Shown here in pieces: positions 8,204 to 15,510 of a stretch of DNA of 24,390 nucleotides; within the stretch, counting starts at the first letter, position 1; the number at the start of each line of letters is the position of its first letter. The translations under genes and the position numbers were made by a program. The stretch is from a virus. The DNA lies in IMG/VR virus record IMGVR_UViG_3300027152_000017, positions 1 to 24,390 of that record; one strand, 5' to 3'. Under the pieces are notes generated by a model. That model ran no database searches, was not told the DNA's origin, and saw nothing but the letters and a program-made list of their open reading frames with translations.

Positions 8204-8869
8204 ATGGCAAGCGATTATTTAGGTATTGCCCCAAACCTTACACAAAACCGCAATCCGTTCAACTATGAAAAGGTTGAACAGATTGGCAGGGATTTTGTAA
8301 CGGCATGGTTGACACTTGACCAAATCACCAATCAGTTAAACCTGTTTGAAGATGAAAGCCAAGATGCTTACCTGCAAGGGTTAGAAATTGCAACACGCAT
8401 GGCGATTGAAGATTATTTGGGAATGGCAATATTCCCAACTCAATACCGTGTGTTCTATGGCAACCCTGCTGTTGCAGGTACAGCCCTAAGTTTGGATTTG
8501 CCTGAAACAACGCAGAATCAACAAGGTCAAGTTGGTGTAACAATCAATTCTGTTAAGTTTTGGAATGGTGACATACCATCAGTATTGCAAACTTTATCAC
8601 CATCAAGTTATCAGTATGATTCAACAGGCAACAAGGTTATTTTGAATTCAATGCCGTCAACAATTAGTACACAGGTTACTAATCCAATGGTAGTTGAATA
8701 CACAACAGCCCGTTCACCTTTGGCAAACTACCCTGTAATTCAACAGGCAGGTTTGTTGTTGTTAACACATTTATATAACAATCGTGCAAACAGTAATGAA
8801 CGCATCATGCACGAAATACCGTTTGGCGTTGCCCAATTGCTTAGACCATACAAACCATTGGTGATGTAA
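8204..8869 (+). CDS. Head-tail connector, gp6-like adaptor
   Basis: A 221-residue protein likely to form the adaptor ring under the portal. The N-terminal half is helical and ends in an IATRMAIEDYLGMAIFPTQYR segment, the usual helix leading into the beta part of gp6-like connectors. The C terminus (QAGLLLLTHLYNNRAN, then IPFGVAQLLRPYK) matches the family pattern of a helix with an N-R pair followed by IPxGVxxLLxPY. The ribosome site AAGG precedes ATG 8204. It overlaps the next gene by one base (TAATG), fitting the connector, closure, terminator order. Confidence 0.82.
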   Translation: MASDYLGIAPNLTQNRNPFNYEKVEQIGRDFVTAWLTLDQITNQLNLFEDESQDAYLQGLEIATRMAIEDYLGMAIFPTQYRVFYGNPAVAGTALSLDLPETTQNQQGQVGVTINSVKFWNGDIPSVLQTLSPSSYQYDSTGNKVILNSMPSTISTQVTNPMVVEYTTARSPLANYPVIQQAGLLLLTHLYNNRANSNERIMHEIPFGVAQLLRPYKPLVM

Positions 8870-9213
8870 TGGGCATTGTTAGATACGAAAATACAACAAT
8901 TAATGAAGTAACCAACGGGGTTGATACTTTTGGCGAGTACACAACGACTATCACCCCTTTGTTTACATCACGGGCATTGGTAAATGATGTATCAAATGCC
9001 GTAAGAATTTCTGAAAGATACCGTGTGTATCAAGATTTGGTTAATTTGACATTTAACTATACGCCTAACATTAAGCGTATTGTTGATGACCAAGACCAAT
9101 ACAGCATTACATGGCGTGGCAATGATTGGCGTGTGACTGATGTGCGTGAAAGCAATGACCGCATGAAAATCACATTAATGTGTTACAGAAACGACCCTGA
9201 AACGACAGTATGA
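8869..9213 (+). CDS. Head-tail joining / head closure protein
   Basis: A 114-residue, mostly beta protein. The segment QYSITWRGNDWRVTDVRESNDRM resembles the conserved core of phage head-tail joining proteins (SPP1 gp16 / lambda FII-like), where a W-x-G-x-x-[WY]-x-V strand pair is followed by a basic strand and a cysteine-containing end (LMCYRN). The length is typical. It is coupled on both sides: TAATG with the connector and a four-base overlap (ATGA) with the tail terminator. The assignment relies on position as much as on sequence. Confidence 0.68.
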   Translation: MGIVRYENTTINEVTNGVDTFGEYTTTITPLFTSRALVNDVSNAVRISERYRVYQDLVNLTFNYTPNIKRIVDDQDQYSITWRGNDWRVTDVRESNDRMKITLMCYRNDPETTV

Positions 9214-9629
9214 GTACACAACAGAATCCGTCAGTATATGCACAATGTATTCAATATCAGCTTTCTGACATTGTTTCAGTACCCGTGTACGCCAACTTCA
9301 ACAGAAATTTTGCGACTGAACCGCAATTTTTGACATGGAATTTGCGGAATGTGCATCAGCCTGTTTATACAGGGCAAGACCAAAATAACAAAGGTATTGA
9401 CAGACCTGTATTCCAAATCAATGTTTTTTCAAAAGATATGGACACGGCTTTTAATTTAAGCAATACCATATTACAATCATTACACGGCTATTCAGGAATG
9501 TTTGGCAATCCTGCCACAAATGGTTTTTGGTTAGCTAAAGCAGATGTTTTTTGGTTATACAATACTTATGACAATGAAATTAAGTTGCATCAAATCGTAC
9601 TTGATTGCCAACTTGATGTTCTAACTTAA
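9210..9629 (+). CDS. Tail terminator / tail completion protein, DUF3168-like
   Basis: A 139-residue protein predicted to cap the tail tube and join it to the head. The central RPVFQINVFSKDMDTAFNLS stretch followed by ILQSLHGYSG fits the pattern of tail terminators (beta strand PxxQIxVF, then a helix AxxLxxxIxxxL, then HG). It starts in an ATGA overlap with the closure gene and sits directly before the major tail protein gene, as expected. An HK97 gp10-like gene usually lies just before it; here that gene is found further downstream. Confidence 0.7.
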   Translation: MSTQQNPSVYAQCIQYQLSDIVSVPVYANFNRNFATEPQFLTWNLRNVHQPVYTGQDQNNKGIDRPVFQINVFSKDMDTAFNLSNTILQSLHGYSGMFGNPATNGFWLAKADVFWLYNTYDNEIKLHQIVLDCQLDVLT

Positions 9630-9670
9630 CAAGACAGAATCTTTTAAATCTTTTTATAGGAATATTCAAA

Positions 9671-10195
9671 ATGGCACTTATTGATAAAGTATTAGCAGGG
9701 TACACAGCAACCCTTTGGATGCAAGATGATGTAACCCCAACACCTTTAACTGATGCACAGTTGTCAACATGGACAGCCCAAGTTGCTAACATTGTTGGCA
9801 CAACCGCAGGCGGTACAGGTACAGCAGGTATGGCAGTACCCGTTGAAGCAATCCCCGCTTTTGGTGCTGATGATGCTGTTGCAAGCTATTCAGTAGCAGG
9901 TGCAAGAACAGGTGCAAAGATTACAACTCAAAACCAAGTAACTTCAATGAACATTACTTGTGCTTGGAATCCTGCCGACCCTGCAATGCTTCAGATTCGT
10001 GATGACGGATACGGTGGCGTTACAGTTCGCACTTATGTTGTAGCTGTTTATGACGGTACAGACACAGTTGCTTATGCGTTCAACGCAATGGTTGGCGGTA
10101 TGCAATGGGATATGTCACCATCAGCAGAAGGCAAATTTATGTTCACATTGCACCCTGTTGGCGGTAACTCATACGGTTGGACAACCAATTCTTAA
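9671..10195 (+). CDS. Major tail (tube) protein
   Basis: A 174-residue protein probably forming the stacked rings of the tail tube. It is beta-rich with low-charge Ala/Gly/Thr stretches (VGTTAGGTGTAGMAVPVEAIP), then SMNITCAWNPADPAMLQIRD and a C-terminal VGGMQWDMSPSAEGKFMFTL pattern ending in a Gly-rich tail, as in lambda V/HK97-type tube proteins. Position between tail terminator and assembly chaperones is diagnostic. It has its own 41-base upstream gap, the ribosome site AGGAA, and a hairpin terminator directly downstream, all consistent with high-level expression. Confidence 0.82.
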   Translation: MALIDKVLAGYTATLWMQDDVTPTPLTDAQLSTWTAQVANIVGTTAGGTGTAGMAVPVEAIPAFGADDAVASYSVAGARTGAKITTQNQVTSMNITCAWNPADPAMLQIRDDGYGGVTVRTYVVAVYDGTDTVAYAFNAMVGGMQWDMSPSAEGKFMFTLHPVGGNSYGWTTNS

Positions 10196-10204
10196 TTAAC
10201 TTAT

Positions 10205-10223
10205 AGCCCCCGAAAGGGGGTTT
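10205..10223 (+). terminator. Short GC hairpin after the major tail gene
   Basis: CCCCC (10207-10211), a GAAA tetraloop and GGGGG (10216-10220), extended by a G-T and an A-T pair, followed by only three T. It is placed ten bases after the major tail stop. The weak T-run suggests partial termination, and the 3' arm AAAGGGGG is also the only Shine-Dalgarno-like sequence before the next ATG. Confidence 0.65.
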
Positions 10224-10230
10224 ACACTAT

Positions 10231-10458
10231 ATGACACAGATAAATAATACAAACGACTTATTACACTTTATTGTTACCCATGCCAATTCAGGCGTTAAGA
10301 ATTGGTTTGGGTTTCATCAACAGCGTATTGCAGGCATACATACAGCGTATGAGATTGCCAAATTACACGCAGACAAAATGACCCCTGAAGAAGTTGCGGA
10401 TTATGCTTATAGGCTAAATAACGCAATTTATAACAAACTTGTTAAAGGGGCTGAATAA
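10231..10458 (+). CDS. Small helical protein of unknown function
   Basis: A 75-residue ORF (MTQINNTNDLLHFIVTHANS, then YEIAKLHADKMTPEEVADYAY) that reads as a compact helical protein. I do not recognise a family. It lies between the major tail protein gene and the tail assembly chaperone gene, and its TAA overlaps the chaperone start (TAATG), so it probably belongs to tail assembly. The ATG is ten bases after the GGGGG arm of the upstream hairpin, a long spacing for a ribosome site. Good codon continuity with its neighbours supports it being real. Confidence 0.65.
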   Translation: MTQINNTNDLLHFIVTHANSGVKNWFGFHQQRIAGIHTAYEIAKLHADKMTPEEVADYAYRLNNAIYNKLVKGAE

Positions 10459-10976
10459 TGAGTTTTGCGAATAAATTAGGCAAGTCGTATGAAATGGTGC
10501 GTGACCAATCCAAACTTAAAAAGATTGAGATTGAGTTAGGCGAGATTAAATTTAATCTAAAAGTACGCATACCACTAAAGCATGAAATGGAAGCAATAAC
10601 AGAAATTATTGCAAATCCTGACCCTGCCAAGGTTGATGCAATATATAACGACCTTACCAAAACCATGAAGCAGTCATTAGAAGATGGTGGCGAAGAATTT
10701 TTAAAGTTACTTAATAGCGAAAAAGAAACTATTAAAGTAACTGATGATGACATTATTATTAATGGCACATCAACACGCCAAGTATCAAGTATGACGGCTA
10801 TTTGGCAAACACAGGTTGAACAATATTTTCATTTGTTGCAGTCAGAAACAGGTGAAGCGATTAATGAAACTTATGAACAGATTGCTTCAGAGTTTCCCGA
10901 ACAAATTATTAGAGAAGTATTGACGGCAATTGAAGGTGCAATAAGACCCGATTACAAGACAGCAAAAAAAAACTAA
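10458..10976 (+). CDS. Tail assembly chaperone, short product (gpG-like)
   Basis: A 172-residue acidic/helical protein in the place of lambda gpG, which coats the tape measure protein during tail assembly. The N terminus (SFANKLGKSYEMVRD, then KIEIELGEIKFNLKVRIPL) precedes a helical body (EQYFHLLQSETGEAINETYEQ). The gene ends in a run of nine A followed by CTAA. In-frame codons are GCA AAA AAA AAC TAA, so a slippery A AAA AAC heptamer ends exactly at the stop. The downstream ORF is in the -1 frame. I recognise the role from this arrangement rather than from strong sequence motifs. Confidence 0.75.
   Translation: MSFANKLGKSYEMVRDQSKLKKIEIELGEIKFNLKVRIPLKHEMEAITEIIANPDPAKVDAIYNDLTKTMKQSLEDGGEEFLKLLNSEKETIKVTDDDIIINGTSTRQVSSMTAIWQTQVEQYFHLLQSETGEAINETYEQIASEFPEQIIREVLTAIEGAIRPDYKTAKKN
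10967..10973 (+). promoter_or_regulatory. Likely -1 ribosomal frameshift site A AAA AAC
   Basis: The heptamer reads A AAA AAC in the frame of the upstream chaperone and is the last sense codon pair before TAA (10974-10976). It lies inside a nine-A tract (10964-10972), so A AAA AAA three bases earlier is also in phase. After a -1 slip the frame runs without stops from 10973 through to 11332. I see no clear downstream stem or upstream SD stimulator. Confidence 0.75.
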
Positions 10977-11335
10977 GAAAATCGTTACGCAGGCAAGTTA
11001 GGGCAACAATGATTTTCAACGGGCATACATCAGAATCGGTGGATGCCTTAGATGAAGAAACATTTGCGGAGATACAAGTTATGTATGCTGACGGCTTATT
11101 GGGTAACAAAGGGGTGTTTGAAGCTATCAAACCTTTGACCATTGCCGTGTTTAACTATATGCGTTCACCTAATGCACCTGCTTATAAGGTTGACCAACTA
11201 TTCCCTTGGGTTGACGAGTACGCAAAAAACCCTGATTTAGACATTGATAGTGAACAGGCTGTTAGCACAGCATTGTTAGGTTTTGTTAGTCAAGCCAAAG
11301 GGTTTAGCATGGAAAGGTTTAAAAATGCCAATTGA
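10973..11335 (+). CDS. Tail assembly chaperone, frameshift extension (T-like part)
   Basis: This is the region read after the -1 frameshift. It adds LRKSLRRQVRATMIFNGHT and onward, 120 residues in all, giving a fused product of about 292 residues by analogy with lambda gpG-T. The extension is acidic and helical (DALDEETFAEIQVMYADG, then WVDEYAKNPDLDIDSEQAV), suited to binding the tape measure protein. An ATG at 11009 with AGGG five bases upstream could also give a free 108-residue protein, so independent translation cannot be excluded. Its end overlaps the gp10-like gene by 11 bases. Confidence 0.7.
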   Translation, partial: LRKSLRRQVRATMIFNGHTSESVDALDEETFAEIQVMYADGLLGNKGVFEAIKPLTIAVFNYMRSPNAPAYKVDQLFPWVDEYAKNPDLDIDSEQAVSTALLGFVSQAKGFSMERFKNAN

Positions 11336-11843
11336 CCTACAAGTTACATCACAGGGTTTCCCCGAGTTATTTCAAGCAATGGATGAATTGGCTGAAGAAA
11401 TTGGCAAAGGTAAAACAGATAAGATTTGGCGTAATGCAATGCAATATGCTATTGAACCCGTTTTACAGGATGCCAAAGCGTTTGCCCCTGAAGATACAGG
11501 TCAGTTGGCTAAACACATATATTCTAAAGTTCACAGACCCCAATCAAGGGATAAGTCAAGCGAATCTTACCAAGGTGAAATGTACATTGCCCGTGTAACC
11601 GCAAGTACATTGCGTGATGATGTAATACACAAAGTCATACTTAATAAAAAAGGTAAGTTTCAGACAGTTGTTACTAACAAAAAACCTGTACCTGTTTCAC
11701 AAGAATTTGGCAATGCAAGGGTATCAGCCAAGCCATTTTTAAGACCTGCCCTAGAATCAAATTATGAAAATGTTATTGCAAGATTAGGTCAATCTATATG
11801 GTCAGAATTGCAATGGGGCAAGTATAATAAGTCAAAATCATAA
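11325..11843 (+). CDS. HK97 gp10-like tail/head-tail protein
   Basis: A 172-residue protein with the gp10-family layout: IWRNAMQYAIEPVLQDAKAF followed by APEDTGQLAKHI (the APxxTGxL motif), a beta section, then QEFGNARVSAKPFLRPALES (the E-x-G ... PFLRPA motif). In HK97-like phages this family acts in head-tail or tail completion and is normally encoded beside the tail terminator. Here it lies after the tail chaperones and just before the tape measure gene. ATG 11325 (AAAGG upstream) is chosen over an in-frame ATG at 11283 that would overlap the chaperone by 53 bases. Confidence 0.8.
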   Translation: MPIDLQVTSQGFPELFQAMDELAEEIGKGKTDKIWRNAMQYAIEPVLQDAKAFAPEDTGQLAKHIYSKVHRPQSRDKSSESYQGEMYIARVTASTLRDDVIHKVILNKKGKFQTVVTNKKPVPVSQEFGNARVSAKPFLRPALESNYENVIARLGQSIWSELQWGKYNKSKS

Positions 11844-11852
11844 GGGCGAATT

Positions 11853-13790
11853 ATGGCAGTCATTGGTTCATTATCAGTAAAACTTGGGTTGGTCACAGTT
11901 GAATGGGATAAGGCAACAGCCAAAGCCAAGCAAGATGCGAAGCAATTGCAGACAGCCTTTAATGATTTAGGTAGCGGTGTTAGGGGTTTAAGTAATGCTT
12001 TTAAGGCATTAGGCGGTGGTTTAGGCGTTGCAAGCCTTGGATTTGGTGGTTTATTAGCATCAACAATGCAATTTGCAAGTGCTGTTAAAGATACGGCACA
12101 AGGTTTTGGCATTTCAATTGCTAAGACATTGCAATTCCGTGAAGCCCTTATGTTGGGTGGCAAATCTGCTGATGATGCCCAAAAGATTATGGGCAAGCTA
12201 TTTTCAACAATTGAAGAAGCCCAACAAGGTAACGAAGCTACCATTGCAAGATTTCAAGAATTAGGCATTTCGTTTGACGAGTTACGCAGAATGTCACCTG
12301 AACAATCTTTAAATAGAGTGTTTCAGGCATTGGCAGGTATTGATAGTGTTTACAAACGAATTAAAGCAACAAAAGATTTATTAGGCAAAAGCGGTATTGG
12401 CGTTGATGCTGAAGATGTGGCAAAAAAATTAGGAATGTCACTTGATGAATTTAAAAAGTATGAAAAAGCATTAGAAGATTTTGAAAAATTATCTGACAAT
12501 GTGCAAGCATCAATGACTAACCTAAAGATTGCATTTGCACAGTTGTTTTCCCCGTTTACAGGTGATTTTGTTATTGGGGTTGAAAAGTTTAAATTGGCAA
12601 TGGTCAGCATTGGTTCTTTTATAGTTGTATCAGGAATTGTTAAGTTGACGGTTGCTGTTATTGCATTAGTCAAGGCGTTACGGGCAGGTGCTATTGCTTC
12701 AGCCATTATGTCAGGTGGATTAACAACCATTATGGGTTTAGTTGGTGCAGGGGCATTGACAGCGTTGTTTGCTTACATGGATAAAGATTTGGGTGACCCA
12801 AATGAACCAAACCCTGATGAACCTATATCACCCCCCGTAACAACATCAGCCAAACGACCTGAATTAGAATCTTTGCAAAAGAAACTTGAATACCTAAAAG
12901 AAATTGGGCGTTTGCAGGTTCAAGAAATTAACATGAAAGGTCAGTTAAATAATTTATCTGCATTTGATAAAGAAATGGCTGACATTCAATTAGACACGGA
13001 AAAGAAGCGTTCAGAAATTCAACAAAAGCGTGTTGAAGAATTAGCTAAAAATGATGGAAAGTCAAAAGAAATTCTTGCAACAATTGGTCAAATATACGAC
13101 CAAGAAATTATTAATATTGATGCTGTTGCTGAAGCCCGTAGGCGTGTTGCTGAACAGAATGAACAAAACCGTCAGTCGTTTACTTATGGATGGAGTGAAG
13201 CATTTAGAAAATTTGCTGATGATGCTAAAGATAACGCCAAGATTGCAGGCGATATGTTTAACAGCATTACATCAAACATGAATTCTGCCATTGATAACTT
13301 TGTACGCAACGGCAAATTATCGTTCAAAGATTTTGCAAGGTCAGTTATTCAAGACCTTATTGCTATACAGTTAAAAGCCCAAGCCATGCAAATGTTTAGC
13401 GGTTTAGGGGCATTATTTAGTGCAGGTACAAATTTTCTTGGTTCACAAGCATTAGGGGCAAATGCAGGTGCTAGTACAGGTTTTGGAATTAATCCTAGTG
13501 CAACAATAGGTTTTAGGGCATTAGGTGGTGATGTATCAAATGGCAACCCATATATTGTTGGTGAACAAGGTGCAGAATTATTTATTCCTAGAAATTCAGG
13601 CACGATTGTGCCAAACAATCAGTTATCAAACGCATTAGGCGGTGGTACAACTATTAATTACAATGCCCCCTACATTGCCAATATGTCAGCTATTGATACA
13701 CAATCAGGCGTTCAATTCTTGGCAAAGAATAAAGAAGCTGTATGGTCAGCTAATCAATCCGCAAGCCGTGGTTTGCCAACAAGTAGGTAA
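11853..13790 (+). CDS. Tail tape measure protein, lambda gpH type
   Basis: A 645-residue protein that sets tail length and is released at DNA entry. The N-terminal coiled section (about 15-60) is followed by a glycine-rich hydrophobic stretch (ALGGGLGVASLGFGGLLAS). Further hydrophobic segments lie at about 250-315 (SIGSFIVVSGIVKLTVAVIA, then SGGLTTIMGLVGAGALTALF). Residues 335-440 are coiled coil. The C terminus has the lambda TMP domain (FVRNGKLSFKDFARSVIQDL) and the common GEQGAELFIPRNSGTIVPN ending. At the commonly used 1.5 angstrom per residue, tail length would be near 95-100 nm (inference). SD AAGGG precedes ATG 11853. Confidence 0.92.
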   Translation: MAVIGSLSVKLGLVTVEWDKATAKAKQDAKQLQTAFNDLGSGVRGLSNAFKALGGGLGVASLGFGGLLASTMQFASAVKDTAQGFGISIAKTLQFREALMLGGKSADDAQKIMGKLFSTIEEAQQGNEATIARFQELGISFDELRRMSPEQSLNRVFQALAGIDSVYKRIKATKDLLGKSGIGVDAEDVAKKLGMSLDEFKKYEKALEDFEKLSDNVQASMTNLKIAFAQLFSPFTGDFVIGVEKFKLAMVSIGSFIVVSGIVKLTVAVIALVKALRAGAIASAIMSGGLTTIMGLVGAGALTALFAYMDKDLGDPNEPNPDEPISPPVTTSAKRPELESLQKKLEYLKEIGRLQVQEINMKGQLNNLSAFDKEMADIQLDTEKKRSEIQQKRVEELAKNDGKSKEILATIGQIYDQEIINIDAVAEARRRVAEQNEQNRQSFTYGWSEAFRKFADDAKDNAKIAGDMFNSITSNMNSAIDNFVRNGKLSFKDFARSVIQDLIAIQLKAQAMQMFSGLGALFSAGTNFLGSQALGANAGASTGFGINPSATIGFRALGGDVSNGNPYIVGEQGAELFIPRNSGTIVPNNQLSNALGGGTTINYNAPYIANMSAIDTQSGVQFLAKNKEAVWSANQSASRGLPTSR

Positions 13791-13793
13791 GAT

Positions 13794-14474
13794 ATGTCAT
13801 TAAATCAAATCTTAGCAATTAGCGAATCAGTAGGCATCAACGACCAAAGGTTTGTTGGTCAAATGGTCAGCCGTAATCAACGCATTAGCACATCAGAAAT
13901 ATTAACTGTTGTGCCTTTTGCGTTTGATATGAAACCAATGCAATATTTGTATTACAGTCAGAATCGTGGGTTGCTTAACTCATTGCGTATCCCTGATAAA
14001 TCCCTTGAACAGTATTTAAACTTTGGTGTAACAGGGTGGAAAAACTACATTGAATATCAGGGTGACATGACGGGGGCTGAAATTGATGCAACTTTATGGC
14101 AAACGGCAAGTGCAAATAAAGTATTGGTTTTGGGTTCATTGCCTACTATGGGGGCAAGCGAATACATTGTTAGAACAGGTGACTTTTGCCAAGTAGGGCG
14201 TTATGCCTACATTGCAACGGCTGATGTTGTGCGTGGTTCAGGTTCAACTGTAAACATTCCTGTACACCGTAACTTAATTGATGCGGTTACAAGCCCTGTT
14301 GGGGCTGTTATTGGTGAGTACGGCACAACCGTTTCATTGGGTGGAGATACATATTTAGGGGTTACATTTCCTGTTATATTGCGTGAATACCCCACATATA
14401 CATTAATGCCAATTACTAAAGATTCATTTATAAATTGGTCAGGTTCATTTAAAGCATTTGAAAGCGTGTTATGA
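13794..14474 (+). CDS. Distal tail / tail-tip protein (Dit-like position)
   Basis: A 226-residue protein following the tape measure gene. The middle reads SRNQRISTSEILTVVPFAFDMKP, and the second half has the GDFCQVGRYAYIATADVVRG pattern plus VNIPVHRNLIDAV, a beta layout common in phage distal tail proteins (a G-[DN]-F-x-Q strand, then Y-x-[AV]-x-x-[DN]-V). It overlaps the next gene by ATGA. It probably links the tail tube end to the tip complex, but the family name is not certain from sequence alone. Assignment to Dit is by position and fold-like pattern. Confidence 0.55.
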   Translation: MSLNQILAISESVGINDQRFVGQMVSRNQRISTSEILTVVPFAFDMKPMQYLYYSQNRGLLNSLRIPDKSLEQYLNFGVTGWKNYIEYQGDMTGAEIDATLWQTASANKVLVLGSLPTMGASEYIVRTGDFCQVGRYAYIATADVVRGSGSTVNIPVHRNLIDAVTSPVGAVIGEYGTTVSLGGDTYLGVTFPVILREYPTYTLMPITKDSFINWSGSFKAFESVL

Positions 14475-15076
14475 ATGTAATTGCACCTGTTGATAATACA
14501 AATAACATCCGTTACGCTGATTTTGTGCGTGTTACAACGCCATCAGCAACATACCGTTTTGCCACAACACCAATGGCAATAACCGTACCTGCTGTTGATG
14601 CACAACCATTTGATGCTTTAGGTCAACTTATTCAAATAGGTGATGCACAAAGGGATATTAAATCCACGGCTAATGAAACATCATTTACTTTAGTTGGTAT
14701 TGACACAGCCATGTTAGGTTGGGTATTAAGCCAAGAAGTTAAAGGTTCACAAATTGAAGCGTGGCACGGTTTCTTTAATACTAATGGTGAGTTAATTACA
14801 ACAGGTGGTACAGGTGGTTTGTATCAGTTCTTTAATGGTTACATTAATTCATTTAGTATTAATGAACAATGGATGGAAGAAGTAAGAGAATTTGTTGGAG
14901 TAATAAATGTTTCAGCATCATCAATTCAACTTATTCTTAAAAACCGTACAGCAGGAAGATACACTAACGATAACAGTTGGCAATTTTATAATCCAAGCGA
15001 TACAAGCATGAACCGTGTTGCGTTTGTATCAACAATAAATTATTTCTTTGGTAAGGGGGCACAGCCCAATAGCTAA
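14471..15076 (+). CDS. Tail-tip / baseplate structural protein
   Basis: A 201-residue beta-rich protein. The segments LGQLIQIGDAQRDIKST, TSFTLVGIDTAMLGWVLSQE and a C-terminal NRTAGRYTNDNSWQFYNPSD with SMNRVAFVSTINYFFGK form a pattern I know from phage tail-tip proteins of unknown exact function (GRxTNxxSW ... DxSM ... FG). It is coupled by ATGA to the gene before and by TAATG to the GNAT-like gene after it. It is probably part of the ring between the Dit-like protein and the J-like tip. Confidence 0.55.
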   Translation: MNVIAPVDNTNNIRYADFVRVTTPSATYRFATTPMAITVPAVDAQPFDALGQLIQIGDAQRDIKSTANETSFTLVGIDTAMLGWVLSQEVKGSQIEAWHGFFNTNGELITTGGTGGLYQFFNGYINSFSINEQWMEEVREFVGVINVSASSIQLILKNRTAGRYTNDNSWQFYNPSDTSMNRVAFVSTINYFFGKGAQPNS

Positions 15077-15510
15077 TGATTAGACAAGCGACAAAATACG
15101 ATAAAACTCAAATAATAGAAATGATGCAGTTGTTCAGGGCTGAAAGCCATATAGAACAATACAAAGATTTAGATAATGTTGATTATTGGAATAGATTGTT
15201 AGATACCATATTGGCAGGTCAAGGCATTATTTATATTGAAGATGGTGTTGGTTTAATTATGGCAATTATTTTGCCAACTATTTGGTGCGATAAGACTTTG
15301 TATATGCAGGAATTAGCATGGTATGTAAAACCTGAACATAGAAACACAACAATAGGTTACAGATTGTTAAAATCTTATATTAAATACGGTAATAAATTAA
15401 AACATGAGGGCAGAATTAAAATGTTTGCAATAGCAAAAATGGTTACAAGCCCTGATGTAAAGTATGAAAAATTTGGCTTTGCAAAACTAGATGAAAATTG
15501 GGTTCAATGA
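15076..15510 (+). CDS. GNAT-fold acetyltransferase-like protein
   Basis: A 144-residue protein with a GNAT layout: N-terminal helix region (IRQATKYDKTQIIEMMQLF), central strands (GVGLIMAIILPTIW), motif A strand ELAWYV at 79-84 followed by PEHRNTTIGYRLLKSY, and a C-terminal YEKFGFAKLDE. The acetyl-CoA pyrophosphate loop is usually [RQ]xxGx[GA]; here it is R89-N-T-T-I-G94, so one expected glycine is threonine and activity is uncertain. All six arginines I count use AGA/AGG, while flanking tail genes favour CGT. It is overlapped by neighbours at both ends (TAATG, ATGATG), so it is embedded in the tail-tip operon. Its substrate is unknown; a structural use of the fold is also possible. Confidence 0.72.
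   Translation: MIRQATKYDKTQIIEMMQLFRAESHIEQYKDLDNVDYWNRLLDTILAGQGIIYIEDGVGLIMAIILPTIWCDKTLYMQELAWYVKPEHRNTTIGYRLLKSYIKYGNKLKHEGRIKMFAIAKMVTSPDVKYEKFGFAKLDENWVQ

Noticed and set aside
9626-9660. Possible promoter before the major tail gene (TTAACA, then T-rich TTTTTATAGG)
   Set aside because: No hexamer resembling TATAAT at 16-19 bases; the A/T-rich gap alone is not evidence.
11823-11828. TATAAT hexamer near the end of the gp10-like gene, before the tape measure gene
   Set aside because: The -35 region (TGGTCA) is poor and the hexamer is within coding sequence; it could be chance.
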